Shown one piece after another: positions 12,269-23,634 of a DNA stretch of 64,000 nt. This DNA comes from Branchiostoma lanceolatum (lineage: Eukaryota; Chordata; Leptocardii; Amphioxiformes; Branchiostomatidae). Position numbers and translations under genes: made by a program. The notes beneath the pieces were generated by a model, which saw nothing but the letters and a program-made list of their open reading frames with translations, made no database searches and was not told the origin of the DNA. Position 1 is the stretch's first letter. Every line of letters starts with the position of its first letter. The stretch is taken from positions 10,917,501-10,981,500 of the forward strand of contig NC_089726.1 of the NCBI RefSeq assembly GCF_035083965.1, in the 5' to 3' direction.

Positions 12269-12406
12269 TACTCTTCTATCAGAGGTTGGATTGGGATCTT
12301 CATGTGTCCCGTTTTCTTTCCTTTGGTGGGGCCGGCGGAAAGAGAACAGGACACATGCATGATGAGAAGGTCACAATCCTCCCCATCAACCTCTGTTTGG
12401 AGAGTA
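12269..12406. mobile_element. Fold-back MITE related to the 18.2-kb element
   Basis: The left end TACTCTTCTATCAGAGGTTG pairs imperfectly with the right end, whose reverse strand reads TACTCTCCAAACAGAGGTTG. Inner arms also pair (ATGTGTCCCGTTTTCTTTCC with GGAAAGAGAACAGGACACAT). The termini match those of 18217-18414 (TACTCTCCAAGCAGAG). The flanks ACTTGTGTT and ACTTGAGTG match at 7 of 9 positions if the element's first base on the left is counted as lost, consistent with an old 9-bp duplication. Confidence 0.6.
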
Positions 12407-14146
12407 ACTTGAGTGTGGTTTCAATGTGGCTTTAAACTTACAAGGCTTTTAGCTTAATACGTATACAGTGTGTTGACTTTAACATGTGTTTATACTTGTG
12501 ACCTCCAGCAGCATACGCGGGTAGGTCTTGAATGACTCTTGATACATTAAGGGCCCTGCTAACCAGACTAGTTGTTGCTGCAGGTCCACATGTAGCACAC
12601 AGTAGCCTCTAGAAGAGCTTTCGTCCCACAGTCGTGGGCGTTATGAAATCGGGTGGTGCCATTTAGGACATTTTCAAAGATGAATACGCGTTGTGTACCT
12701 ACCATACCATAAACCCTGACATAGATCAAAAGTGAGTATTTATCCTTGGAAATATAGAAAATCGCTTCCCTCTAAAGCAGTTACATTACTGCAACCCCAA
12801 AGGCCCGTGAATAGGTCTGACTAGTTCGATCGCGTATAGAGGGCTAATGTAAAATGACAGAGCCTTTCTTTTACACTTTGCACCAAATCTTTCACAGGCC
12901 ATTTTCACAGATGGCTGACAGCTTTGTCTGAAATATAAACACCTTAATGCAACAGCTTGCAGGAGCAAGATTTGACTGAAAAGGTGACAAAATCTGCTAG
13001 TATCGTGTTTCATTTCAGGCTCCCGGAGCATTTTAGACGACCTGTACGTTCAGAAATATGACAATGTCTCTGATAACTCAAACTAATCATTACTGAAACA
13101 TGACAGAGCATGGAAGAGGGTATTAATTCATGGGGAGATATTGTGTTGGTCTGTCTATTCGTGTGTGTTTTTGCAGAGTTATTAGTATATACTTGTTACA
13201 CAACTCTGAAAAACCTTTCTGTCTTATGCCTACTTTAGACTGACGGGTGGTCTAACAATTGACATGTGAAACGTAACCATACATTTAGTGGGAGGTTGAG
13301 GCTGCAATAAAATGTTTTTCCAGTGGACCAGTGTTAGTTTAGTCTGTAAAGACCTGTACTAGAGCTACAAATAACGTATCTACATCGACAGGATGGAATC
13401 CGTTTATCTAGGCTAGCTCAAAATATTGAAGTGAGGCGAACACAGTATTCAAGAAACGACATGTTTTCTGTATGCATTATTTTATCTCGGTAACGGGGCT
13501 CCCGGAAAGTTACACTGGGTGTAATATAAGTTCTGTATTCATTGGCAGTAGCAATCGAGTAAAGCTTGGTTCTAGATTCACGTGAGGCCACATATCCCGT
13601 GGATTGTTGTGATTTAGTATTCCGATCGGCCATGCTCGTACGTATGGACTGCAGTCCACTTCTATCGAACCATTATCTCCCCAGTTGTTTTGGAGAACAG
13701 GCCGATCCGAAAAGCATGTCCATGCTTAATGCCCCAACATAGAAGACGTGCGACGAGAAGAATATCAAGGCCTTAAGGTATAATAACCTCTCGGTTGGAC
13801 ATGCCTGGAATTTACGTGCTATAGAGCGGTCCAATTATACGGAGATGCACTGTAGCTGATTTGACCGCAACACGACCCAATATCGATTCCGAAATGATCG
13901 CGTTGAGATTAGCCCGAGAAATCTTGAATAACCGGCATCAAGCCAGCAGTAGCATAGATTAGTCGCCATACAATGCCCGCAATCTTGGCTACTGACGTAC
14001 TAGACGTTACATTACTTGTAGTCCAATGGGACCTGTATGTATTTAGCTACAGGCGTAGTTTACTTTTAGAACCAAATTAAGTCATGGCAGATAAGCATGC
14101 ATTGCTTTCGAAGAAAATGTTTTGTAAAGACAACAACAATCATAAT

Positions 14147-14920
14147 TCATACAATATCTCTCCTCATAGAAGTCAAATGTATAACACTGTGCATTTCCTC
14201 TAACTTTATATCCAGGTTGCTGCTTTCTCCGGAGCTTGCGTTTCGCCTCAGCGCGTACCCAGGGTAGCCGTCCCGCCGGGGAGCCAGCCTTCTCTCCCGC
14301 TGGATCGCCTCACGAAGCTCCACATAGGCGTGCCCCCTGTGAGACGTCACCACACAATGCAGGCATACCAGTAACTCGCACGGCCCGCACATGAACAAGT
14401 GTATTTTCCGTTGATCCTCCGACCGAGACGGTGGCGACGTTGCGTCGGTAGCCTTGCTGTTCTGGTCCGTAGGATCGGACACCTGCAGCAGCTCGTGTTC
14501 GCTCGCCGCGTCAGATATGACCCTGTGCGTGTGGGAGCAGTCCTTGCAGAGGTTTTGTTCGCAGCCCTTACAGTACGCAGTGGCCGTGGCCTCCTTACAT
14601 TGACACAGTCCACAGCAGGCCCGGTCAGCGTCCCCAAGCATAGCTGTTCGAGTCGACACCACTTTCTTAAGTTTCCTCAGAAAGTGGCTATCCTCCAAGT
14701 CTTGAACACCCCTCCCCTGTAGCCTGGCCTCCTGTCGGCACGACGGACAGGACAGACGTGTACGCCTCCGACCTTCCTTGGCAGAATCCAAGACGTTCTC
14801 AAGACACTTCCGACAGAAGCAGTGCGAGCACGGAAGCGTCTTCGGCTCGTCGTACTCCTCAAGACACACGCTGCACACCAGGAAACGTTCGGTGATCTCT
14901 TCCAGCAGTTCCTTCGCCAT
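14147..14920 (-). CDS. TRIM-like RING/B-box protein, short
   Basis: A 257-codon frame from the ATG at 14920. It has an N-terminal C3HC4 RING (CSVCLEEY, CSHCFCRKC, CPSC; about residues 16-62), a first B-box (CCGLC, CKGC, CKDC, H-H; about residues 98-140) and a B-box2-like motif (CGPCELLVCLHC, H-H; about residues 185-210). This is the TRIM order without the coiled coil and C-terminal reader domain. A RING with two B-boxes predicts an E3 ubiquitin ligase. The frame stops 40-50 residues after the second B-box, so this is either a complete short TRIM or a first exon that splices onward; GATATT|GTATGA at the end could be a donor. The longer in-frame start (14965) reads through low-quality sequence, so the ATG just before the RING was preferred. 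Confidence 0.75.
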   Translation of the reverse strand: MAKELLEEITERFLVCSVCLEEYDEPKTLPCSHCFCRKCLENVLDSAKEGRRRTRLSCPSCRQEARLQGRGVQDLEDSHFLRKLKKVVSTRTAMLGDADRACCGLCQCKEATATAYCKGCEQNLCKDCSHTHRVISDAASEHELLQVSDPTDQNSKATDATSPPSRSEDQRKIHLFMCGPCELLVCLHCVVTSHRGHAYVELREAIQRERRLAPRRDGYPGYALRRNASSGESSNLDIKLEEMHSVIHLTSMRRDIV

Positions 14921-17900
14921 GTTGCCGGTGACATGTCCCGCACCTCTCTGTACACACAGGCACACTCACACGCATTTGGGCGACTGGTCACGTGGTGCTA
15001 CCCAAATTATCCACGATTGCCCCCGCGGCTATTGGTTTCCTCAGAACTATTATTAGTGATCCTTCGGAGTGTCATCTGCTGCTTTCACGCTTCAATGGTA
15101 TCACGTCACCCGGAATCCTTGAAGAGACCCCTGCGTAGTAAATTACCCTGGGCCGGAAAATGCGATATTTATTATAATACCCCTTCGAATAATGTGGGGC
15201 ACCGGAGATGATTTCTTTCTACATCCGCCGTGTCCCAAAATTTCATGTGGCGCTGAATGATTCATACCATAGCACACTCTACTGGTTGTCGGCTGGAGCC
15301 AGGCGACAGCTTCCAATTTTTCCCCCGATGTTTATTTAGTACTTCTCCGCCAAGACACATATGCATGGGGTCAAACAGGCCACCTTCCACCAATCGGGAT
15401 TACTTTTTAGCATTCCGAGTGCCCGGCTTTTCCGTTTCAGTGTTTGCAGAACAAGCGCAGGGGTACAGAGAAAGAGCTCTCTGTTCTAACAGCTGACTTT
15501 CTTCAGGCCGGTTGCACGCCGAGGAGCCTTCTTGATCGATTCGATTTAAATTCTAGTTTCGCTCTTGCGTGCCCAACCGGCGCGACTTACGGTCGGAAAT
15601 CGTGATAAACATTGATCTTTGCAATTTGGAGAGGGAGAATCGGAATCCTTTGAGCCAAATGAAAGGAGGTAAAATTATGTGATACTTGTCTATTGATTTT
15701 CTTTACTCCGCAATGGAATTGAAGTCGCTGCTATATATCCCATTTTGGCCAGGCCACGTCATATCACAAGTTCCACGGCATGTTTTATGCATGCTATTGC
15801 GACCATTCGATTGCTTTCTAAACGATTTATGTGCGAAGCTTGATAAAGCATTTATATGCGAGAGGCACGAATAAGCAGTATGATGGCGACAGAAGTCTGT
15901 CTCCAATGCAATCTCATCGCCAAGGGAAAATTCATCGCATTTATTCGGGTTCTTATTTTATCTAAAAACGTTTAATCAGAAACGTCTCAATGAGTTTACA
16001 TGATCCAACCTGATCTCGTAACCCCTACGGATGAGCGCTTCACATCAATATTGTATACACGGTATATTACTGTTTATCTCAGCTTCCGACAAATTAACAA
16101 CTACATTTGTGTAGGATAGCGTGAAATTACAGCGGCCTCAGAAAAAGTGCCATCTCCTAAAAATTACACTGGCGTCTCATCTGTCAACTCAGGTAGCCTC
16201 ACCAGTCCTATGTGATCATGGTTAGTACAATTCTGCAGAAATAGGGTGAATAATTGGCCAAGAGAGTGAGCCAGGGGTAAGGGTAACATTTCCTCTGCGC
16301 CGGATGAAACCCTGTGGTAGCCAAGCTTCACTGGAAAATCATTCTCCCTATAGCCAGCGTAGTTAGTCAGGTAGAGACTACAACACAGGTTTCCGTAGAT
16401 AAACCAGAGAGGGTGGTGTAGGGGAACTAAATGAAGATATACTGCAGAATGACACCCTCAATGCGTCTTATTGATCAACGCAACGGCAATCAGATATGCC
16501 TGACCATTCCTGATGCCGTAGCGCCGGTGGTTTTATGTTCTATAAGGCCTCCATTGCATGCAATATAGAGTTCTGTCAGTTATAAAGACTTAAGATTGAT
16601 AATGATGTATAGCCACGACATTCTCCGAAATTCCAGTCACGGGTTGATCGACTATGAAACGGTTCGGCCGTCGGAACTAGAAAAAACTTGAGATGGGTCA
16701 CCACGAATCTGCAAAAAACAGTGAAAATATGCTCCACGTCTCGCGATGCAGATTGGATAGGTCAGTTCAACCCTGGGTCAGCAGAAATTCTCAATCACGG
16801 AGAAGCAGATCAATTTTATTATTCAGGCTTTGATGCATACATCACAAACGAACATAAATTTTCCATAACTGAGTGGAAACATATGGTCAAACTATCCGTC
16901 TCTAACTGTTTTCTTGGAATATTGCGGTCTTACTAGTCTATGAAAAATCAGCCGTTCCGACACATAATGATAACTTTAAACGACTCTCCACCATCGAGGC
17001 GGACAAGTGATCATCACCATACAGGAAGACACGCGGGTACATAAAGAACTCCGTAATGGTGTCCTGATAACATACGTCGGCTGATAACTGTACTCTCCAT
17101 CGTCGCGGTGATTACAGGAACAAGAAATGGTCATCTACAACGGAGACAGGCAACAAGCCAGGGAGGCAGACAGAGAGATCATTACAATCAACTTACATGA
17201 AATGGGCTTTCAGTGCACATTAATTTGACGCTATAGGGTACTTTCTAGACGGAATACAACATTTCGGTATGTTTCAATGACAGCGCACTTCACGAATGGA
17301 CTTCGACATGACGAATGGGGTCATCAGCAAGATTGTACTATTAAAAGACGAAAATAAAGGAAGTGCGTCCTTCTTTCAAATTGATACAGCGGTACCTATG
17401 TATCTTGTAACGGAGATACGTGATATATATACAGGATAATACCTTCACCTTGGCAGTTCGTTTTGTGGTAATAACTGCACAGGAGGAGGTGTAAAAAATC
17501 GTAAAGGTACAGTAGAAAAGACAACGTGTCATAAATATGGATTGCAATATACCTGCAGGCTTTCATAAAATAAGGTAATAGCCATAAACAAAAATGAGAG
17601 AGTGAGAGGGGACATGCGTGTACGCGTTCGTCAATCGTAATGCTACATCATCGGTACAGTCTGATGGTACATTTCCTGCTCTATTTCGTGAGATTACATG
17701 TATGTACATTTTGCAGACACATATATTTCAATGACTGCGATGAGCTGCATGGCTGTGTAGTATAGCGGTTTTTATTATCTATCAACCTCACGTACAGTAA
17801 GGAGATAATTTCATTTAAGGGGAGACTATGGTTCATATTTCCCACTCACAAAAACTACAAACTAAGCACATTATTACTGGAAAACACAGCATCCCTTTGA

Positions 17901-18216
17901 CGGCACTACAGCGGGGAAAAGGAAAGCTGTCACGACAAAGATAATAGATACGAACAGCGATCACTGCCCTTGAACTTTCAGAGCTATTAAATTACGCGGA
18001 TATTAGTATTCACTTCCTTCAACTCACTATACCAATCGTTCTTTTCCTTTGGTGATCTCATTAATGGAAAATACTCCCAGTCCGTAAGAGGTGATAAGTG
18101 GTTCACTGCCCTTTACATTGTCGTCTCATCTGTATCCGTATCCTTCTCCACAGAGGACGTGCTGTCAATAGAGACGCAAGGGAATTTTTCGTCTTCATGA
18201 AAACCTACGAGTTTAT

Positions 18217-18414
18217 TACTCTCCAAGCAGAGCTAGGGTTTCGGCTGGTTTTTAACGTGTTTTAGGCGTTTTTGTCATGCCTTCTACTTTGTCATCGTTT
18301 TTGTTGTGTCGCAAACCCAAGACACAACAAAAACGATGACAAAGTAGAAGGCATGACAAAAACGCCTAAAACACGTTAAAAACCAGCCGAAACCCTAGCT
18401 CTGCTTGGAGAGTA
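18217..18414. mobile_element. Perfect 198-bp fold-back MITE with 9-bp target duplication
   Basis: Two 94-base arms read as exact reverse complements of each other, separated by a 10-base loop (GCAAACCCAA). The ends read TACTCTCC and GGAGAGTA. The target duplication CGAGTTTAT is exact at 18208-18216 and 18415-18423. Zero mismatches between the arms and a perfect duplication imply a very recent insertion. No coding capacity; a Mutator-like transposase supplied in trans is inferred from the 9-bp duplication. Confidence 0.9.
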
Positions 18415-18526
18415 CGAGTTTATAGCATGATAGTTAATCTGTGTTGGTAAACAACAAGTGAGCATTGAGTGAACAAGGTTGATGGTGTCCAGTCGAAAAT
18501 TTTGGAATAAGTTTCCCCGGCATCAT

Positions 18527-18552
18527 TCCTTGGTTGGTTGGTTGGTTGGTTG
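18527..18552. repeat. TTGG tetranucleotide repeat
   Basis: About six tandem TTGG units. Confidence 0.9.
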
Positions 18553-18748
18553 TGTAAAGCTTAGTGAATCCTTAGTCCGTTGTTTATACGTACGAGGTTT
18601 GTTTTTCAACGGGTCAGAAACAGCTGTAAGAAATTGACCGCTTGGGATCCATAAATAACGGCATGACTGAACTCCACAGAGTGAAAGTAATCTCCAAGCA
18701 GATGTTTGGTAGAAATCGTTGGATCTTTCTGTCGTGTCGATTTTTGTT

Positions 18749-18765
18749 GGGGGGGGGGGGGGGGG
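18749..18765. repeat. 17-base G homopolymer
   Basis: Uninterrupted G tract; its length is likely unreliable in any assembly. Confidence 0.9.
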
Positions 18766-21384
18766 CCTATCGCCTCTTTCTCTATTTTCCAGACCCCCTA
18801 ACATCGGCCTACTTGAAAAGTTATTTACACGAAGTTATCAACTGCTGCACATGTGTACACATGGGGAACGGGCAAGGGGTGGCCACGTCCGACCTTAACA
18901 TGCAGTGGCACACGGGGTTCATTTTATAGTTTTCTAGGCGCGCATGAAGATGTCGAAAAATTAAACAAATCTCACATTTGGACAATTAACAACAAATAGA
19001 TCAGCATCTGGGATCCCTTCCTATAATAATCGCAAAATAAGTTGCAATGTCTAAAATATCCGAAAAATGTGTACCTATGGCGGCTATGTTGTGAAACTTC
19101 TAATCGAAAAACCAGATTCTTCCACCCTTCTATATGGCAGGTTTGGGGCTCTTGAGGATGCCATCCACAAACTTGCGTTTAGTGGCTTTGTTGGTGCACA
19201 GAATTGACGATGGGAAACATACTGTGGCCCGCGGTGATCAAATGGAATAACGTAGTTCCGGGGATCAAGTCGGATTCCGCGCCATCTGGAGTGTATATCC
19301 TAGCTACCCGGGCAGTCTTGTACATGTGCTTGTACTCGAGATGTGAGGGAAATGTTACATAAATTACAAGTAGCAGAACTTTCGGTAAAACATCATAGTA
19401 AACCTCTCGTTGCGCGAGTGCATGAATATATCAATGATCCCGAAGATGGCTTTGACCATGAGTCAGACGTACTTACTTCACATAGTAAGTGCTTCATATA
19501 ATGGCGCAAACTATCAAATGTATGCCCAGTAACAAGTGCGCTTTGTAAACGTTGCAAGAACCAATCTTGACACCAATCGAGTGTGCTTTCGTCGTACGTG
19601 AAAAATATTCCGACAAGGTTAAATAGTTGCGAATTGTAAGTATATTCACGTAAAGTACGTATTCGGCAGTTGTTCTGTGCAGTAATGGACTTCTACAGTC
19701 TGATCACGTGCACATATTTGAACAAGAGCCCGGTGGGATGTCTTTATTGATTGACTGTTAATTCTACTACGTCTTGAGAGGGCCAGAACACATTCTTAAA
19801 GATTCGTCTTGTGCCAAAAACATTAAGACAGAACGCACCCGGGCAATAGCCTCAGCAGAAGTGCGATATGTCGGCGCATCACCGAGGCAAACAGCGTTAT
19901 TTTCTGCCTCGATCAAAAAATGTCAGTAGCGCAAGTTATATTTGCCATTCGTGTCACGAAAACGATACGTATTTAGTCGGATAGAAGAACTATATCTAGA
20001 TAATCAATAAGCACCTAAGGTTAAGATGAAACATTTAAGACATAGCGGATTAAAGTGAGCTGTAAAACACTCAAGAGTCTGCAAAATCTTGAGACGCTTT
20101 TGAAGGTAGCAGGCCGTTAAGACATTTCTATTTTCATCTCTATCTACTCAGAAGCATGAAAAAAGTAGAAGTATTGGGGAGACCAACTCCTGGCGTGCCT
20201 TGCTAATGCACACCCATACACTCTTGAAAATACACTTAAGGCATCGAACGCAGCCAAGGTTTTTCACTTTGAACACTTAACCGCCGGTCGAATGTGCGCC
20301 GACTTGACAATTGGACGAGCATGTGTGTAATCCATATCAACGGAGGCCACACACTGATTGTAAGCCTTGCATTAGCGTCCATTTAATGATCCCTCTGGAA
20401 ACCAAAGGTCTTGTACTGTCGTCATATATATGACCTGGGTGCAGTTTACTGTAAAGGTTTCATCCTCATCGTTACAATGGACTTTACAGGCGCCAACTCA
20501 TTACTATGGAAGAGGGGTCAACCTCCAAAAACAACTTATATGGGCACAGGAGAGACATGTGTCGATCTTACACATTCTGCCTTTAAGTCCTGGCCAGACA
20601 ATGTTGGAGGTAGCAGTAGTAGATTTGACACAAAAAAGAGACAAACTTTCCCCCTTTTTACCAAAATAACCTGACGAGTATAATGATGAACCGTCGGTCC
20701 GTGACGTCAGACATCGCCGCTAGTGGCACCACTGGTAGTAGTGCGCCCCCGCACAAAATTAGAAGTGATCATTACGTGCCGGATTCCTACGATCTGAGGG
20801 CCTCGTAATAGCCTTAATTAGCGTGGCTATGCCTTCTGGTGGAGACATGTGATCGCCCACACATGGCAAAAGACCTCTTAATGAGTCTGGCATAGTCTGC
20901 CGTAGGAACACGACTGAAACCGAGGACGTTCTGAAATATGACGTATCATGGTGTCTGTAATAAAGGTATAACCGTCCTACGGCGTAACACCAACTTCGCA
21001 CTAGGGTAGCTAGTTATATTGCACCGAACGTCCTGTCACACCTAACCTTTGCACATCTACCTGTAAGCGTTATTTAAAGCTATCTAATGAACTCCTGACG
21101 CCCTCGCTGAAACGAAGAAGCGACAAAGCCGCTGGGGTATATAACGTATAAAAGAAAGACGAGGGAAGAATAAAATCTCCCCCCGACCTGCCTGCCCTCC
21201 AACCTTCTCATCCACAATCCATCACAAATTCAACCTCGCCGATTTCTTGAATATCCCTGCACTTTAAAGATCTATTGAGATTGATTTTCGGAGTGGGAAG
21301 GGATTAAATACACTGCAGCGTACAGCGCTACCGTAATTCCGCTTGTCCCATATACGGTTTGGTGACACTCAATCAAATACTCTT

Positions 21385-21595
21385 TAAATGCAGAAATGTT
21401 CGCGGTGGTTTATGTTCGCGGTTTTCTCGGTGAACTTTCAGCGCGAACTTAAAACCACCGCTAAACGTTTTGCCCACCTATGACTGTAGCACTACTACTA
21501 GTAGTGTTTCAAACGCGAACTTAAAACCACCGCGAACACTCCATTTTCTGCCTATCGCGAAATAAAAACCACGTGAACTAAAATGCATTTACAGA
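21385..21595. mobile_element. MITE with GTTCGCGGTGGTTT termini
   Basis: GTTCGCGGTGGTTTATGTTCG on the left recurs inverted on the right as CGCGAACTTAAAACCACCGC, with a second internal inverted copy near 21450. The outer ends (TTTAAATGCAG and AATGCATTTACAG) are also roughly complementary. A degenerate relative may lie near 53730-53820. Non-coding. Confidence 0.55.
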
Positions 21596-23625
21596 CAGTA
21601 TCGGGTACTTTCAACATGTTGTAATTTATTATAGTATATGAGGGTTTAAGTGGAAATGTATTAGGTGCAGCCATAGGTAGTCACAATGCATGTAATAGTA
21701 ATATATTCGTGTATGATATCATCTATACAGTTAAACTATAATAATTTCATCAGTGAAATGAGTGAAGAGCATAGGTGAAACTTCATAACTTACAGCCATT
21801 AATTAGTAGCAACGATAAATACATGATGTTTAGTTTCTACAGTTGGAGTCTCTAATGCAAAGATAATAATCTTTTGAGTAGTTCTTCCAATTTTATACAA
21901 AATCCAGCAGCAAGAAATAGTGACAAATGAACCTTTTAAGTTTAAAAGTAACTAACCGGTGGCTCAAAACATCATTAACATTGAATTATATATCTATAGA
22001 CTCCATACATTTCCAATTAGATGCATTTTTAAGTTGGGCTCATTCACAATCTGTTGTACCTTCGACCACAGACATGGTTCTCCCTTTGAGGAATGGTGAC
22101 AATAATTGCCAAGTAAGATAATAGGTGAGGCTGATGCAGTCTTATGCACCACAAAGGGCAACCTGCAAGGTAATTCATTGTCAAACCTTTTGAGTTTAGT
22201 AACACAAAATATCAAATGTCACCAGCTCTCCCAAGACCTCCATACTCTAACCATAGATCATGCAGCATCAGTTTATATGAACACGATATTGCACTTTAAA
22301 GCTATAAACTTCAAATCAAGTTGACATTTTAACAGGCTAAGTTCATGCTATAGTTTTAGTGCCTATGAATACACATGTACATTGAACCATGGTGGCATTT
22401 TAGCAACATTTCAGCAACATGCCATAGTTTTATAGCTGTGAGCATACAGTCCATTCAACATAGTTGGTAGCAACACATAAATATGTAACTTTTTCATTCC
22501 CCCAAATCCCCAAGTGAAATCTGAGGCGAATCATTATGCAGTGACACTGAAGTTGATAGGACTGACAGTGGCACATACAAACTCAGGAGGGCAGAATAAA
22601 CCTGGTTTCACACTACTGCTCAACGTTGTCCTCACGCATTCTGAGGAGCCGTCTGATGAATACTAATGAGGTTGACAATCACCTCGACTGCACACAGACA
22701 ATACAAGTGCAGCGTAATGATTAATCTCACACAGGTATTGAACTGATCGATGGGCAACACAAAACTACAGAGTGCAACAAACCCATCTGGGCTAGCATAA
22801 CCAAGTCACTGAGAATTTTAGTATAAAGAGTCTGGTAACTTAATTTACATACTTCTACAAAAAATACACTATTCATGCTTGACAGATTTGCTTGCTCAAC
22901 ATACCATCAAAGTCTTGTAGACTAATATGAGGCATCTTAAGAGCAATATTTGTGGTTCCCTAAGCTTACACCACAACCTGCCATGCATTATTATTCAATT
23001 TACTGCATCTCTACTGCAATCACATTAATAAATCTGTATCAGAAATTCAGATGTGTCACACTGAAATGAATGTCAAACATGATTTAGATTTTTTCACTAC
23101 ATGGATAAAAATACATCAGGAAATCATGTATGTATGCAGTCCCAATGTTTGCCTGTTTTTTTCACACGTCACCCTTTTAATCTAATATGCACAACTACAT
23201 CCATGCATACATGTACATGACTGTTGAGTCAGCAGCATCAAGTGTTTAAAAGGTAGCAGCTAGTGTGGAAAAGATATAAAAACACTAGGGACAATGATAA
23301 AGAAAAGGATTTTGAGACGTAAAGGAGCCATAATGCTCATAGAAGCAGTTGGCGGACCTTTTCAAATCATTGAAAAATTGGGTCAATAAGTGCCAGAGGA
23401 CGGTTGTATAAAAATACGACATTGACTTACACAACATATAAAAATAGACGACATATAATACGGTATATGTAAGTATTCTTAACCCCAGATAACCCTGTAG
23501 CCTCTCAGAACAGGGTAAGAGACAGAGGAGTATATCCTTTCAATTGTTTATGTCTTATCAGTCTTGCCTGCAGGGCTACCATCTCAGCCTGCTTGAAGTT
23601 CCCTACTACTGTATATACATTGTAT

Positions 23626-23631
23626 TTTATT
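23626..23631 (-). terminator. Polyadenylation signal AATAAA, Artemis gene
   Basis: On the minus strand AATAAA lies three bases beyond the TGA that ends the conserved C-terminal frame of Artemis (23635-23637), giving a very short 3' UTR. The placement supports this being the true gene end. Confidence 0.6.
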
Positions 23632-23634
23632 TGG

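Larger units (their letters stand above)
6431..14146. other. Intergenic, repeat-bearing, no recognised gene
   Basis: No frame with protein-family features was found on either strand. Short frames of 60-150 codons are present but lack motifs, and some are only microsatellite translation. Recognised contents are listed separately: a CA microsatellite, two fold-back MITEs (8709-8851, 12269-12406), one family A MITE (10655-10895) and a TAAAA repeat (11139-11170). Confidence 0.5.
14921..23625. other. Intergenic, no recognised gene
   Basis: Frames are short (under 110 codons) and show no family motifs. The interval holds a perfect fold-back MITE (18217-18414), a TTGG repeat (18527-18552), a 17-base G run (18749-18765) and a GTTCGCGG-type MITE (21385-21595). 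The AT-rich stretch 21.6-23.6 kb lies just beyond the 3' end of the Artemis gene and could contain an alternative 3' UTR, but no support was seen. Confidence 0.5.
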
